This document shows, in pieces, positions 24,602-33,013 of a stretch of DNA of 47,931 nucleotides; within the stretch, counting starts at the first letter, position 1; each line of letters starts with the position of its first letter. Origin of the DNA: CAZZNQ01 sp964655775 (lineage in GTDB: Bacteria; Planctomycetota; Brocadiia; SM23-32); NCBI GenBank assembly GCA_964655775.1, contig CAZZNQ010000023.1, positions 1-47,931 on the forward strand, written 5' to 3'. The translations under genes were made by a program, and so were the position numbers. Below the pieces are notes generated by a model that was not told the DNA's origin, did no database searches, and saw only the letters and a list, made by a program, of their open reading frames with translations.

Positions 24602-24934
24602 AATATATGCACTGCCCGCAAGGGGTTAACGCAGGCGGAGTTCGCCCCTTTGCGATTGGCCTGAGGTACCGCGTGGAGTTCTAGCCTGCCGCTTCGAACC
24701 AAAGGCGAGACGGCCCGCAAACCTCCACGGCGTGTGCCCGTAAGCGCCTCCCTTGGCGGCCGTGTCACCCTCGTTTGAGGATGAAGGCGGCTGGGATGGC
24801 TTCAGCGCTCGGTCCGGCAATGCTCAGACAGAGCGAACCGATTTCTAGGGAAACTCCCGATTGTGCAACAGGCACGCTCTGGTAACCTGCTATGAATATG
24901 CGAGTTTGCCTCGATATGAAAGGAAGGCGACCCC
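24602..24934. other. Intergenic region between tRNA-Arg (TCG) and the hpf-like gene
   Basis: About 330 bases with no supported gene. An imperfect hairpin (CGCAAGGGG and CCCCTTTGCG, 24617-24654) follows the tRNA but has no T run. No convincing promoter pair was found before the hpf-like gene; its ribosome binding site is AAGGAAGG shortly before 24935. Confidence 0.4.
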
Positions 24935-25504
24935 ATGGATGTCCCTCTTTCCGTTTCGTTCGGCGATGTGCGTAAGACCGAGGAAATGGACGAGCTGATT
25001 GCGGAGGAAGTCGCCAGACTGGAGAAGGTGTGCGACCACATCATAAGCTGCCGTATCACCGTGGACCGGCCGCACAAGCACCAGAACCAGGGCAGCCCCT
25101 ACCGAGTATGCGTCGATCTGCAGGTCCCGCCTCGACACGAAATTGTCGCCAAAAACAACCCCAATACGGGGGATATGCATGACTCTCTGCGCAAGGTGAT
25201 GCGATCTACCTTCGACAAAGCGCGACGGCAACTCAGGGAGGTCGTCGACAAGAAGCGGCAGGAGGTCAAGGCCCATCCAGACCAGCAGGCCCAGGCGCTC
25301 GTGGAGCGGATATTCCCGGATCAAGGCTACGGTTTCCTGAGGACGGTCGAGACCGGGCGCGAGATATACTTCCACGCCAACAGCGTCCTGCACAACGACT
25401 TCGATCGCCTGGAGGTGGGCACGGGTGTGCGTTTCGCCGAGGAACTCGGCGAGAAGGGGCCTCAGGCAAGCACCGTGGAGATCGTCGAGAAACGGAACTT
25501 CTGA
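24935..25504 (+). CDS. Ribosome hibernation factor HPF/RaiA fused to a cold-shock domain
   Basis: Residues 1-110 look like an HPF/YfiA ribosome-associated domain, which binds the decoding site of the small subunit and silences ribosomes in stress; the basic pattern VDRPHKH and the amphipathic helix at DSLRKVMRSTFDKARRQL (key parts DSLRK and FDKARRQL) fit. Residues 125-189 form a cold-shock-like RNA-binding domain: the RNP1-type GYGFL segment and IYFHANSV, the equivalents of KGFGFI and VFVHFS. A charged linker with KKRQEVKAHP joins them. HPF-CSD fusions are known in other bacteria. AAGGAAGG ahead of the ATG supports the start. It is followed 53 bases later by the BON gene, possibly one stress unit. 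Confidence 0.85.
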   Translation: MDVPLSVSFGDVRKTEEMDELIAEEVARLEKVCDHIISCRITVDRPHKHQNQGSPYRVCVDLQVPPRHEIVAKNNPNTGDMHDSLRKVMRSTFDKARRQLREVVDKKRQEVKAHPDQQAQALVERIFPDQGYGFLRTVETGREIYFHANSVLHNDFDRLEVGTGVRFAEELGEKGPQASTVEIVEKRNF

Positions 25505-25557
25505 GCCAGCCCTCAGTTGCCAATCAGTCAGGCGGAGCTCGAACGGGAATCAACAAG

Positions 25558-26232
25558 ATGCAAAGATCGGATGCCGACATCAGGAGCGACGTTGAGGCGT
25601 CCCTCGAGTGGGATAGCCGGGTGGATGCTGCCAACGTCGATGTCGACGTGTTGGATGCAGTGGTGACGCTTCTGGGCACCGTGTCCACGACCGGGGCACG
25701 TCAGGCCGCCTTCACGGACGCCTGGGTGCGTGGCGTGAGAGACGTGGCGGACCGTCTAACGGTGCAGACACCCACGGCCATCAGCGTGCCGCTTGACGAT
25801 AACATACAGGAACAGGCTGAGAACGTCCTGGAATGGAACGGAGAGATCGATTCGACCGATGTTTCGGTCGACGTGCGCGACGGTGTGGTCCGCATAGAGG
25901 GCAGCGTCGGTGCCTACTGGCAGAAGATCGAAGCCGGAGACTTAGTTGGCAACCTGGAAGGGGTGCGGGACGTTCGCAACGAGCTGGCAGTTGTTCCGAC
26001 CGAGCAGTACGAGGATATCGCCATTGCCGACTGCATCGTCGCGGCGCTGGAACGGAACGCCATGGTCGACGCGTCCGAGGTTAACGTGACGGTCGAAGAG
26101 GGTAAAGTCACTCTCGGCGGGACTGTACCGACCTGGGCGGCCAGGCAGGCGGCGCACGACATTGCCGGCGGCACGCGTGGGGTCTGCGGCGTGGACGACC
26201 GGCTCGCCGTTGTGGTCGAGGCCACACCATAG
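25558..26232 (+). CDS. Triple BON-domain protein
   Basis: A 224-residue protein made of three BON repeats at about residues 3-70, 77-145 and 150-220. Each repeat has the pattern (I)xxxVxxALxxx...V.V..G.VTL.GxV...xxA......GV..V.N.L.V; for example VTLLGTV, VRIEGSV and VTLGGTV. BON domains are thought to bind lipid or membrane and are most often periplasmic (OsmY), but no signal peptide is visible, so this one is probably cytoplasmic. The protein is acidic and has one cysteine per third repeat half at most. The role is unknown; position after the HPF-CSD gene suggests stress response, which is inference. Confidence 0.82.
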   Translation: MQRSDADIRSDVEASLEWDSRVDAANVDVDVLDAVVTLLGTVSTTGARQAAFTDAWVRGVRDVADRLTVQTPTAISVPLDDNIQEQAENVLEWNGEIDSTDVSVDVRDGVVRIEGSVGAYWQKIEAGDLVGNLEGVRDVRNELAVVPTEQYEDIAIADCIVAALERNAMVDASEVNVTVEEGKVTLGGTVPTWAARQAAHDIAGGTRGVCGVDDRLAVVVEATP

Positions 26233-26382
26233 CCGCCGTCTGACCGCTGACACTTCAGATACGGTCAGGTCGGACTATCTCTGTGCTCGGACGCACGACC
26301 GCCCGTGCGGGGCGTCAAGTGCCTTCCCCGAGTCTAGGCACGCCCACCTTCCGCCGGCCCTCCCTACTCTATCGCGTCTTTC

Positions 26383-26411
26383 TTGTCTTAGGGGCGCTGC
26401 TCCACTACGAT
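26383..26411 (+). promoter_or_regulatory. Promoter-like element before the small cysteine-rich gene
   Basis: TTGTCT, 17 bases, TACGAT, four of six matches in each box, 66 bases before the ATG at 26478. Confidence 0.45.
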
Positions 26412-26418
26412 GGACACA

Positions 26419-26434
26419 GCGCCCAACTGGGCGC
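26419..26434. promoter_or_regulatory. Perfect 7-base inverted repeat at the predicted start, possible operator
   Basis: GCGCCCA-AC-TGGGCGC, beginning about 8 bases after the TACGAT box, which is where a repressor would block initiation. The same arms would also form a hairpin at the mRNA 5' end. Confidence 0.5.
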
Positions 26435-26477
26435 CTGGTCGCAGTGAATAGTGCGTAACACAAGCAGGGGAAATAGG

Positions 26478-26636
26478 ATGCAGGAATGTGTGAACCGTCG
26501 TGACAATGAAATCGACTGCAGTTGCGGCAGCAAGACGTGCAAACGCAGGGGAATGTGCTGCGCGTGCGTGGCACATCACCGGGCAGGCGGCAGCCTGCCG
26601 GCTTGCCTCCGCTCGATCGGTGAGAGTCAATCCTGA
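26478..26636 (+). CDS. 52-residue cysteine-rich protein, DUF6485-like
   Basis: A very small protein with eight cysteines in the order CSCGSKTCKRRGMCCACVAHH followed by LPAC, that is C-x-C-x4-C-x4-CC-x-C and a closing Pro-Ala-Cys (key pieces CSC, CKRRGMCCAC, HHRAGGSLPAC). This closely matches small bacterial proteins named DUF6485, as I recall the family; metal binding, probably zinc, is inferred from the Cys/His pattern. The ATG at 26478 follows an AGGGGAAATAGG stretch. The family function is not known to me. It stands alone between the BON gene and mrfB, with its own promoter-like element and a strong inverted repeat. Confidence 0.75.
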   Translation: MQECVNRRDNEIDCSCGSKTCKRRGMCCACVAHHRAGGSLPACLRSIGESQS

Positions 26637-26681
26637 GTCAGGGTCGGCAGCAGGGCTTCTTCGCATTCAGCCGATAGTGCG

Positions 26682-26710
26682 TTGAACCCCGCCATGACGT
26701 TGGCTACAAT
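26682..26710 (+). promoter_or_regulatory. Sigma-70-like promoter for the mrfB-mrfA-mrfA operon
   Basis: TTGAAC, 17 bases, TACAAT, four and five of six matches, 71 bases before the mrfB ATG. Confidence 0.6.
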
Positions 26711-26781
26711 GTGCTTAGTGCCCGTCTTATGTTGGGTTGTTGCGGCGGAGTGCGGGCCTCGCCTCCGCAGTAAGGACTGGT

Positions 26782-27753
26782 ATGCACGTCCCAGAAGGAT
26801 GCGACGAGCTGGTGGATTCGGACGACCGAAAGAAGCGTCTGGAAGCGCTAAACCGCAAGCCGCTGTCCGGCGGGACTTCCAGAGCGGCGGATATAGACGG
26901 CCTGCGGCGCAAGCTGCGTCGACCCAAGGACGAGCCCAAGTTACGCGAGCAGACGCCCCTGCTATACCGACGTGACATCCCCGTGCAGCGGAGCAAGGCA
27001 ATCAGGCGGCGTGAGCCGGCCGACCCTCACGTGGACCTTGCGGAGGCCGTTCCCGGGCGCCAGATTGAGGTGCCGGAGGGTGGTACGGCTTACCTCGTAA
27101 CGTCTCCGTTGCTCGAAATGGATCGCGAGTGGCAGCTCGTGTCCAGAGCATTCCGCGCGACGCTGGAGCAAGAACGTTCGCACGTGCGCGAGCAGCTTGC
27201 CTCGCTCGCAAGTGTAGACCGGCTTGCCCCGGCAGACGTTGTCTTCGTAGACCTGGAGACGACTGGCCTGGGAGGCACGGCGGTGTTCCTCATCGGCTCG
27301 ATGGTCTGGGACGGGCAGGGATTGGTCGTGCGCCAGTACCTGGCGCGCGACTACTCGGAGGAGCGCGCCATCATCTCGCTGTTCCTCGGCGATCTCGCGA
27401 AGCGACGGCTCATCGTGTCATTCAACGGTAAGAGCTTCGATATCCCCTATGTGCGTGTGCGAGCGGCCGCAACGGGACTTCGCTTTCGCGCGGACCAGGG
27501 GCATTTCGATCTGCTCCACGAATGCCGGCGGGCTTGGGGGGCCAGACTGCGTGACTGCAAGCTTCAGACCCTGGAGAGCTGCATCTGTGGGCGCAGCCGG
27601 TCGGACGACATACCCGGTTTCGAGATCCCCGAGGCATATCACGCCTTCGTGCGAACCGGCAACGCCTGCGAGATCGCGAAGATCGTCCGGCACAACATGC
27701 TGGACCTGGCGACCCTGGCCGATCTGATCGCCAAGCTGCCGCCGAGCGGCTGA
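26782..27753 (+). CDS. mrfB: MrfB/YprB-like 3'-5' exonuclease (RNase H-like)
   Basis: A 323-residue protein whose C-terminal two thirds is a DEDD-type ribonuclease H-like exonuclease: ExoI motif FVDLETTGLGG near residue 157-167 supplies the first Asp and Glu, SFNGKSFDIPYV supplies the middle Asp, and HNMLDLATL the last Asp. In Bacillus subtilis YprB (MrfB) works with the helicase YprA (MrfA) in repair of mitomycin-induced DNA damage independent of UvrABC. The N-terminal 80 residues are basic and low in conservation. The ATG at 26782 follows AAGGA; a TTG start upstream would add 15 residues. The helicase gene begins 27 bases downstream, supporting the pairing. Confidence 0.87.
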   Translation: MHVPEGCDELVDSDDRKKRLEALNRKPLSGGTSRAADIDGLRRKLRRPKDEPKLREQTPLLYRRDIPVQRSKAIRRREPADPHVDLAEAVPGRQIEVPEGGTAYLVTSPLLEMDREWQLVSRAFRATLEQERSHVREQLASLASVDRLAPADVVFVDLETTGLGGTAVFLIGSMVWDGQGLVVRQYLARDYSEERAIISLFLGDLAKRRLIVSFNGKSFDIPYVRVRAAATGLRFRADQGHFDLLHECRRAWGARLRDCKLQTLESCICGRSRSDDIPGFEIPEAYHAFVRTGNACEIAKIVRHNMLDLATLADLIAKLPPSG

Positions 27754-27780
27754 GGCGCCGATGAGGAGGACCAAAAGCAG

Positions 27781-30576
27781 TTGGACGTCGCAGGCTTCCT
27801 GAACGACTTGCGCAGTGGCCGTGCCTACGCGGATCAGATCGTGTACGTGCGCGAGAACCCGCCGCGGGAAGCCAGGTTTGCCGAGCCGGAACGCCCGCTT
27901 TCCTCGCCCGTAGCTGCTGTGCTCAGGAGCCAGGGCTTCCAGCGCCTCTACTCGCATCAGGCCGAAGCACTCGAGCATGTGCGGGCCGGCGATGACGTGC
28001 TGGTGGTTACCGGCACGGCGTCCGGCAAGAGCCTCTGCTACGTTCTGCCCCTGATCGAGATGCTCGCCGCCGACCCGCATTCCTCTGCGCTGCTCCTCTT
28101 CCCTACCAAGGCGCTGACCCAGGACCAGTTCCGCGGTCTGGCCCGTGCCCTGGAAGTGGCGGATATGCCCGAAGTGCTGGCGGGGGTGTATGACGGGGAC
28201 ACGCCCGCCAACATGCGCCGCCGGCTGCGCGACCGCGCGTCCGTGGTTCTGACCAACCCGGACATGGTCCACGCCGGCATCATGCCCCAGCACGGACGAT
28301 GGGCCGGTTTTTTCTCGCGGCTCAAGCTGCTTGTTGTGGACGAGCTCCACGTCTACAGCGGCATGTTCGGTTCGAACGCGGCCAACCTCTTTCGCCGCTT
28401 GCGCCGGGTGTGCAGCCACTACGGATCGGATCCCCAAACGATCTCCTGCTCTGCCACCGTAGGCAACCCGGAGGAGCTCGCCGAGGGGGTTTTGGGGCGG
28501 CCTGCGACGGTTGTGGACCGGGATGGAAGCCCACGCGGCCGTCGCACATACGTCTTCTGGAACCCGCCGAGAGTCCGCTCGGGCAACTACCGCTCCCGTC
28601 GAAGCGCCAACGTGGAAGCCCACGAGCTGATGGCCATGCTCATACAACGGGGCGTGCCGACCATCACGTTCAGCAAGGCAAAGATGACGGCAGAGATGAT
28701 TCATCGCTACGTCTGCGACAGTCTGCGGCAGACTGCGCCTCACCTGGTCACAAAGGTCACCCCCTATCGGGGAGGCTACCTTCCCGAGGAAAGAAGGGAG
28801 ATCGAGCGGAAGCTTTTCGACGGACAGCTTCTGGGCGTGAGTACAACCCGGGCATTGGAGCTGGGGATCGACGTCGGCGGATTGGATGCCAGCATTCTGG
28901 TGGGCTATCCCGGCACGCTGGCTTCGTTCTTCCAGCAGTCCGGTCGGGCCGGGCGCCAGGAGCGCGACGCGCTGGTCGTCCTCGTGGGGCTGGACACGAG
29001 CGTCAACCAATACGTGATGTCGCGCCCCGACTACCTGTTTGGCAGACCGATCGAGCAGGCCGTCATCGATGCGGATAACCCATTCTTGCTCACCGGTCAC
29101 CTGCGGTGTGCCACTCAAGAGCTACCCCTACGGGACGGGGAGACCGGTACGTTCGGAGCCCACTGCGAGACCGTCCTGCGAGTGTTGGAGGAGAATCTGA
29201 AGGTAAAGCACATCGACGGGCAGTGGTACCATGCGGCCTCGGAGGTGCCGCAGCACGAGGTCCCACTGCGCGACACCGCCGATGCGAACGTCCTCATCGA
29301 GGATGTGGACACGGGCGAAGTCCTGGGTGAGGTGAACAAGTTCGACGCTCCCCCGATTCTTCACCCGGAGGCCATCTACATGCACCGGGGCGACACCTAT
29401 CGGGTGCTGGAGCTTGACCTTGAGCGGAACGTGGCCACAGTCAAGCGCGTGGATGTCGATTATTACACGCAGCCTTTGGGCGGCACGGACGTCCACCACG
29501 TGGACCATCGGCTGCGCGAGAAGCCGTTTGGGACCGGAGCGGCCTACTGGGGCGAAGTGACGGCGTACTTCAACTGCTGGATGTTCGAGAAGATCCATTT
29601 CTATTCCCTGGATGCCGTTTCCCGGCACGGGCTGGACCTGCCGACGTTCGTGCTGGAGACGATGGCCGTCTGGTTGGTGCCGCCGGACGATCTGATGGAT
29701 CGGGTCCGCCGCGCCGGACTGGACGCCCACAACGGCTTGAGGGGGATCGGCTATGCGACCAGGATGCTCCTGCCCGCCTTCATGACCTGCGACACGCTGG
29801 ACTTCTCGCACTCGATAGGCAGTGCGAACTCGCCCTGGAACGCCATCTTCGTCTATGAGCGGTACCCGCTCGGCCTCGGGTTCACCGAGAAGGCATACGA
29901 GCGTCTGCATGAGATCATGCCGGAGGTGTTGAGAACCATACGCGAATGCGATTGCGAAGACGGCTGCCCGTGCTGCGTCGGCAAGCCGCTGCGCCAATAC
30001 ACCACCTGGAACGTGGAACGCGGCGAGGCGAGCATACCCAGCAAGAGGTCGGCGCTGATGATTCTGGAGGGCCTGCTCGGGGATGGGAGCAGCCTGAGGC
30101 ATCCGGACACTGCAAGCCTAACTGATTCCGAAGCAGACGCCGAGCTGAGAATCGAAATGGCCCTCAGGCGTCGACTGGAGCGCATGGGCGAGCCGGAGGT
30201 TTTCCACCCCATTGAGCCAACACCCGAGACCGTGTATCCTGATGCCGAACGCAAGGAGAACCTGGAGGAGCCCGACGTTGCACTTCGGGCCAGGCGCAAG
30301 CGGGAGTTCCACCGGAAGCTCCGAAGGCGCATCGCCAAGAACATTGAAACGGATCAACTGTCCGCACACGCCGGTCGTGTACCGGTTCCGCCGGGCATGT
30401 CGATGCGAGGGAGCAACAAGCCCCCTACCCACTTCCCCGGCCGACCACCCGTTGCCCGGGAGGAAACCGCAGCGGACGAGGCCGGCGACTCGGGCAGCCA
30501 GACGCCCATCCGTTCTGGCGATGACGTGGCCCGCAGGGCACGACTGCTGAGGAAGCGACGCCCGAAGGACAAGTGA
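27781..30576 (+). CDS. mrfA: MrfA/YprA-like superfamily 2 helicase, first copy
   Basis: A 931-residue DEAD/DEAH-family helicase. Walker A is TGTASGKS (77-84), the Walker B box is DELH (187-190), motif III is SAT in SCSATVGNPEE, and the second RecA lobe has GVSTTRALELGIDVGGLD and QSGRAGRQ. The C-terminal MZB/DUF1998 region has a four-cysteine cluster CDCEDGCPCC that binds zinc in the family. After about residue 770 there is a charged, Arg/Lys-rich extension not found in the second copy. The start is a TTG at 27781 with GAGGAGG upstream. It sits directly between mrfB and a second helicase of the same type. Likely a 3'-5' DNA translocase in repair, by family. Confidence 0.92.
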   Translation: MDVAGFLNDLRSGRAYADQIVYVRENPPREARFAEPERPLSSPVAAVLRSQGFQRLYSHQAEALEHVRAGDDVLVVTGTASGKSLCYVLPLIEMLAADPHSSALLLFPTKALTQDQFRGLARALEVADMPEVLAGVYDGDTPANMRRRLRDRASVVLTNPDMVHAGIMPQHGRWAGFFSRLKLLVVDELHVYSGMFGSNAANLFRRLRRVCSHYGSDPQTISCSATVGNPEELAEGVLGRPATVVDRDGSPRGRRTYVFWNPPRVRSGNYRSRRSANVEAHELMAMLIQRGVPTITFSKAKMTAEMIHRYVCDSLRQTAPHLVTKVTPYRGGYLPEERREIERKLFDGQLLGVSTTRALELGIDVGGLDASILVGYPGTLASFFQQSGRAGRQERDALVVLVGLDTSVNQYVMSRPDYLFGRPIEQAVIDADNPFLLTGHLRCATQELPLRDGETGTFGAHCETVLRVLEENLKVKHIDGQWYHAASEVPQHEVPLRDTADANVLIEDVDTGEVLGEVNKFDAPPILHPEAIYMHRGDTYRVLELDLERNVATVKRVDVDYYTQPLGGTDVHHVDHRLREKPFGTGAAYWGEVTAYFNCWMFEKIHFYSLDAVSRHGLDLPTFVLETMAVWLVPPDDLMDRVRRAGLDAHNGLRGIGYATRMLLPAFMTCDTLDFSHSIGSANSPWNAIFVYERYPLGLGFTEKAYERLHEIMPEVLRTIRECDCEDGCPCCVGKPLRQYTTWNVERGEASIPSKRSALMILEGLLGDGSSLRHPDTASLTDSEADAELRIEMALRRRLERMGEPEVFHPIEPTPETVYPDAERKENLEEPDVALRARRKREFHRKLRRRIAKNIETDQLSAHAGRVPVPPGMSMRGSNKPPTHFPGRPPVAREETAADEAGDSGSQTPIRSGDDVARRARLLRKRRPKDK

Positions 30577-30619
30577 CGCGCCGTTCTTCACACCCCGAGC
30601 CGTCGAAGGGCAGACGCGA

Positions 30620-32983
30620 ATGCAGGCAGAGACGTATTTGGAGAGGCTCAACGGGCTGCCGTTCTTCAATCGGCAGATCATTCACGTCGAGGTGTTGGAG
30701 GCACGCCCGCCGGTCTACAAGGATGTCCCGGGCGGCATCGCCCCACCGGTGCAGGCCGCCCTGGGCAGACAGGGCATCGAGCGGCTCTACAGCCACCAGG
30801 CCGATGCAGTCGCGGGCGTGCGCGACGGCCGCAACGTCGTCATCGTCACCGGGACCGCAAGCGGCAAGACGCTCTGCTACAACGTGCCGGTGGTGGAAAC
30901 GCTGCTCGAAGACCGCCTTGCGACGATGCTCTTTATCTATCCCACAAAGGCCCTCGCACAGGACCAGTTGCGTGGCCTGGGCAAACTGCAGGACGGCGAG
31001 CTGGCCATCGACTTTCTGGCAGGCACGTACGACGGCGACACTCCGCAGAGCCTGCGCCGCAAGCTGCGAGACGAGGCGAACATCATCCTGACCAATCCGG
31101 ACATGCTCCACCAGGGAATCCTGCCTCAGCACGCGCGATGGAACCGTTTTTTCACGCATCTGCGCTACGTGGTGATCGACGAAGTGCACGCTTACCGCGG
31201 CGTGTTCGGTTCCCATCTGGCAAACGTGTTGCGCCGCATGGAGCGCATCTGCGAGCACTACGATTCATCGCCGCAGTTCATCTGCAGCTCAGCCACGATC
31301 GCCAACCCCCGGGAGCATGCCGAGCGCATCACGGGCCGAGAGATGGACCTTATCACGAATGACGGTTCCCCACGGGGACCGAAGCGATTCGTTCTGTGGA
31401 ACCCTCCCCCGCTGGAGACGGCCGCGCGCGGCGATGCCGACCGGTGGCGTGTTGGTGGCGACCGACGAAGCCCGATGTGGGAGGCCGTGCACCTCATGAC
31501 TTCGCTGGTCAAGGAGGGTGTGCAGACCATCGCGTTCGTACGCACGCGACTGGCGGCGGAACTGATCTTCAAGAACTGCCGCGACCTGTTGCGTCCCGTC
31601 TCACGGCGGCTGGCTGAATCGGTGCACGCCTATCGCGGCGGCTACCTGCCCGAGGAGCGGCGCGAGATCGAGCGCCGGCTTGTAGAGAAAGACATCCTGG
31701 GCGTTTCCAGCACGAATGCGCTCGAACTCGGCATCGATATCGGCAGCCTGGACGCCTGCATCCTTGTCGGCTATCCGGGCACGGTTGCGAGCCTGTGGCA
31801 GCAGGCCGGCCGCGCGGGGCGAGGGCAGGACGAGTCGCTGGTGTTTCTCATCGGCCAGAACTCGCCGATGGACCAGTTCCTGATGACTCACAATGACTAT
31901 ATCTTCGCCCAGAGCCCGGAACAGGCCGTTATCGATCCGGACAACCCTCATGTGTCCGTCGGCCACGTCAAGTGCGCCGTGCACGAGCTCCCGCTGGCGG
32001 ACTCCGAACTGGACCGCCTCGGGCCTTACACCGAGGTGATCCTCGAGCTGCTCGAAGAGGACGGCACGGTCCGCCATATCGACGACCATTGGTACTGGGC
32101 CAGTTCGGAATACCCCGCTGCGGGCGTGAACCTACGCAACATCGCTGGGCCGGTCTACACGATACAGGACGAAGCGAGCGGCGAACGCGTCATCGGCACG
32201 CTGGACGAGATCAGCGCCCTCGCCCAACTCCACGACCACGCCGTCTACCTGCACGGGGCGGACACCTATTTCGTCAATGACCTGGACATCGAGCAGAAGA
32301 TCGCACACGTCGAACGGCGCGACCTGGACTACTACACGCAGAGCATACAGACCTCCCAGATCCGGATCGACGAGGTGGAAGACGAGCAGGAATGGCGCGG
32401 AGCGACGATTGGCCTCGGAGACGTGACTGTGACGACGTCCATCCCGATGTTCAAGAAGATCCGCTTCCACTCGCGAGACAGCCTGGGTTTTGAGGAGCTC
32501 GAACTCCCGCCGCAGGAGCTCGAGACCGTGGCCATGTGGTTCGCCCCCCCGCGGGGGATCGTGGAGCAGATGCTGAAGCGCAAGATGGTCGTCAGCGAGG
32601 CACTGATCGGCATCGCGAACGTGCTCGTCGAGGTCGCGCCGTTCTTCGTGATGTGCGATACGCAGGACATCGGCACGGTCGTGAACTCAAGCTGCCTTAA
32701 ACGCGACGCTCTGTTTCTGCACGACCGCTACCCCGGCGGCATGGGCTACGCCCGGCGCTGCCTGGATCGCGTCCCCGAGATCATGGGCACCATCCGGACG
32801 GTGATTGCCGAGTGCGGGTGCGACGACGGTTGCCCGTCCTGCGTGGGTTCCGCGATGGCACCCTTTGCGATGACCGACCTGGACAGTGGCGTCCGAGGGC
32901 GAATCCCCAACAAGGAGGCGGCCCACTTCATGCTGGACCTCCTTGTCGAACGTGGCGATGCCACCTTGGAAGACGTTCCTTGA
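30620..32983 (+). CDS. MrfA/YprA-like superfamily 2 helicase, second copy
   Basis: A 787-residue helicase co-linear with the first copy: Walker A TGTASGKT (77-84) and the DEVH box (187-190) fall at the same residue numbers in both. The second lobe has GVSSTNALELGIDIGSLD and QAGRAGRG. The zinc cluster is CGCDDGCPSC near the C-terminus. It lacks the charged C-terminal extension of copy one, and the sequences have diverged widely between motifs, so the duplication looks old rather than recent. It starts 43 bases after copy one and ends 30 bases before the PHP gene. Whether the two form a hetero-complex or serve different substrates is unknown. Confidence 0.92.
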   Translation: MQAETYLERLNGLPFFNRQIIHVEVLEARPPVYKDVPGGIAPPVQAALGRQGIERLYSHQADAVAGVRDGRNVVIVTGTASGKTLCYNVPVVETLLEDRLATMLFIYPTKALAQDQLRGLGKLQDGELAIDFLAGTYDGDTPQSLRRKLRDEANIILTNPDMLHQGILPQHARWNRFFTHLRYVVIDEVHAYRGVFGSHLANVLRRMERICEHYDSSPQFICSSATIANPREHAERITGREMDLITNDGSPRGPKRFVLWNPPPLETAARGDADRWRVGGDRRSPMWEAVHLMTSLVKEGVQTIAFVRTRLAAELIFKNCRDLLRPVSRRLAESVHAYRGGYLPEERREIERRLVEKDILGVSSTNALELGIDIGSLDACILVGYPGTVASLWQQAGRAGRGQDESLVFLIGQNSPMDQFLMTHNDYIFAQSPEQAVIDPDNPHVSVGHVKCAVHELPLADSELDRLGPYTEVILELLEEDGTVRHIDDHWYWASSEYPAAGVNLRNIAGPVYTIQDEASGERVIGTLDEISALAQLHDHAVYLHGADTYFVNDLDIEQKIAHVERRDLDYYTQSIQTSQIRIDEVEDEQEWRGATIGLGDVTVTTSIPMFKKIRFHSRDSLGFEELELPPQELETVAMWFAPPRGIVEQMLKRKMVVSEALIGIANVLVEVAPFFVMCDTQDIGTVVNSSCLKRDALFLHDRYPGGMGYARRCLDRVPEIMGTIRTVIAECGCDDGCPSCVGSAMAPFAMTDLDSGVRGRIPNKEAAHFMLDLLVERGDATLEDVP

Positions 32984-33013
32984 GGATCTGTGCTACCGGA
33001 GGAGATGGCAGCC

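Noticed and set aside
24617..24654. Hairpin after tRNA-Arg (TCG)
   Set aside because: The arms have a bulge, the loop is 19 bases and no T run follows, so it is unlikely to be a terminator.
27418..29118. Leftward open frame of 566 codons across mrfB and mrfA
   Set aside because: It is antisense to two clear genes with motif-level evidence; long antisense frames are common at this GC content.
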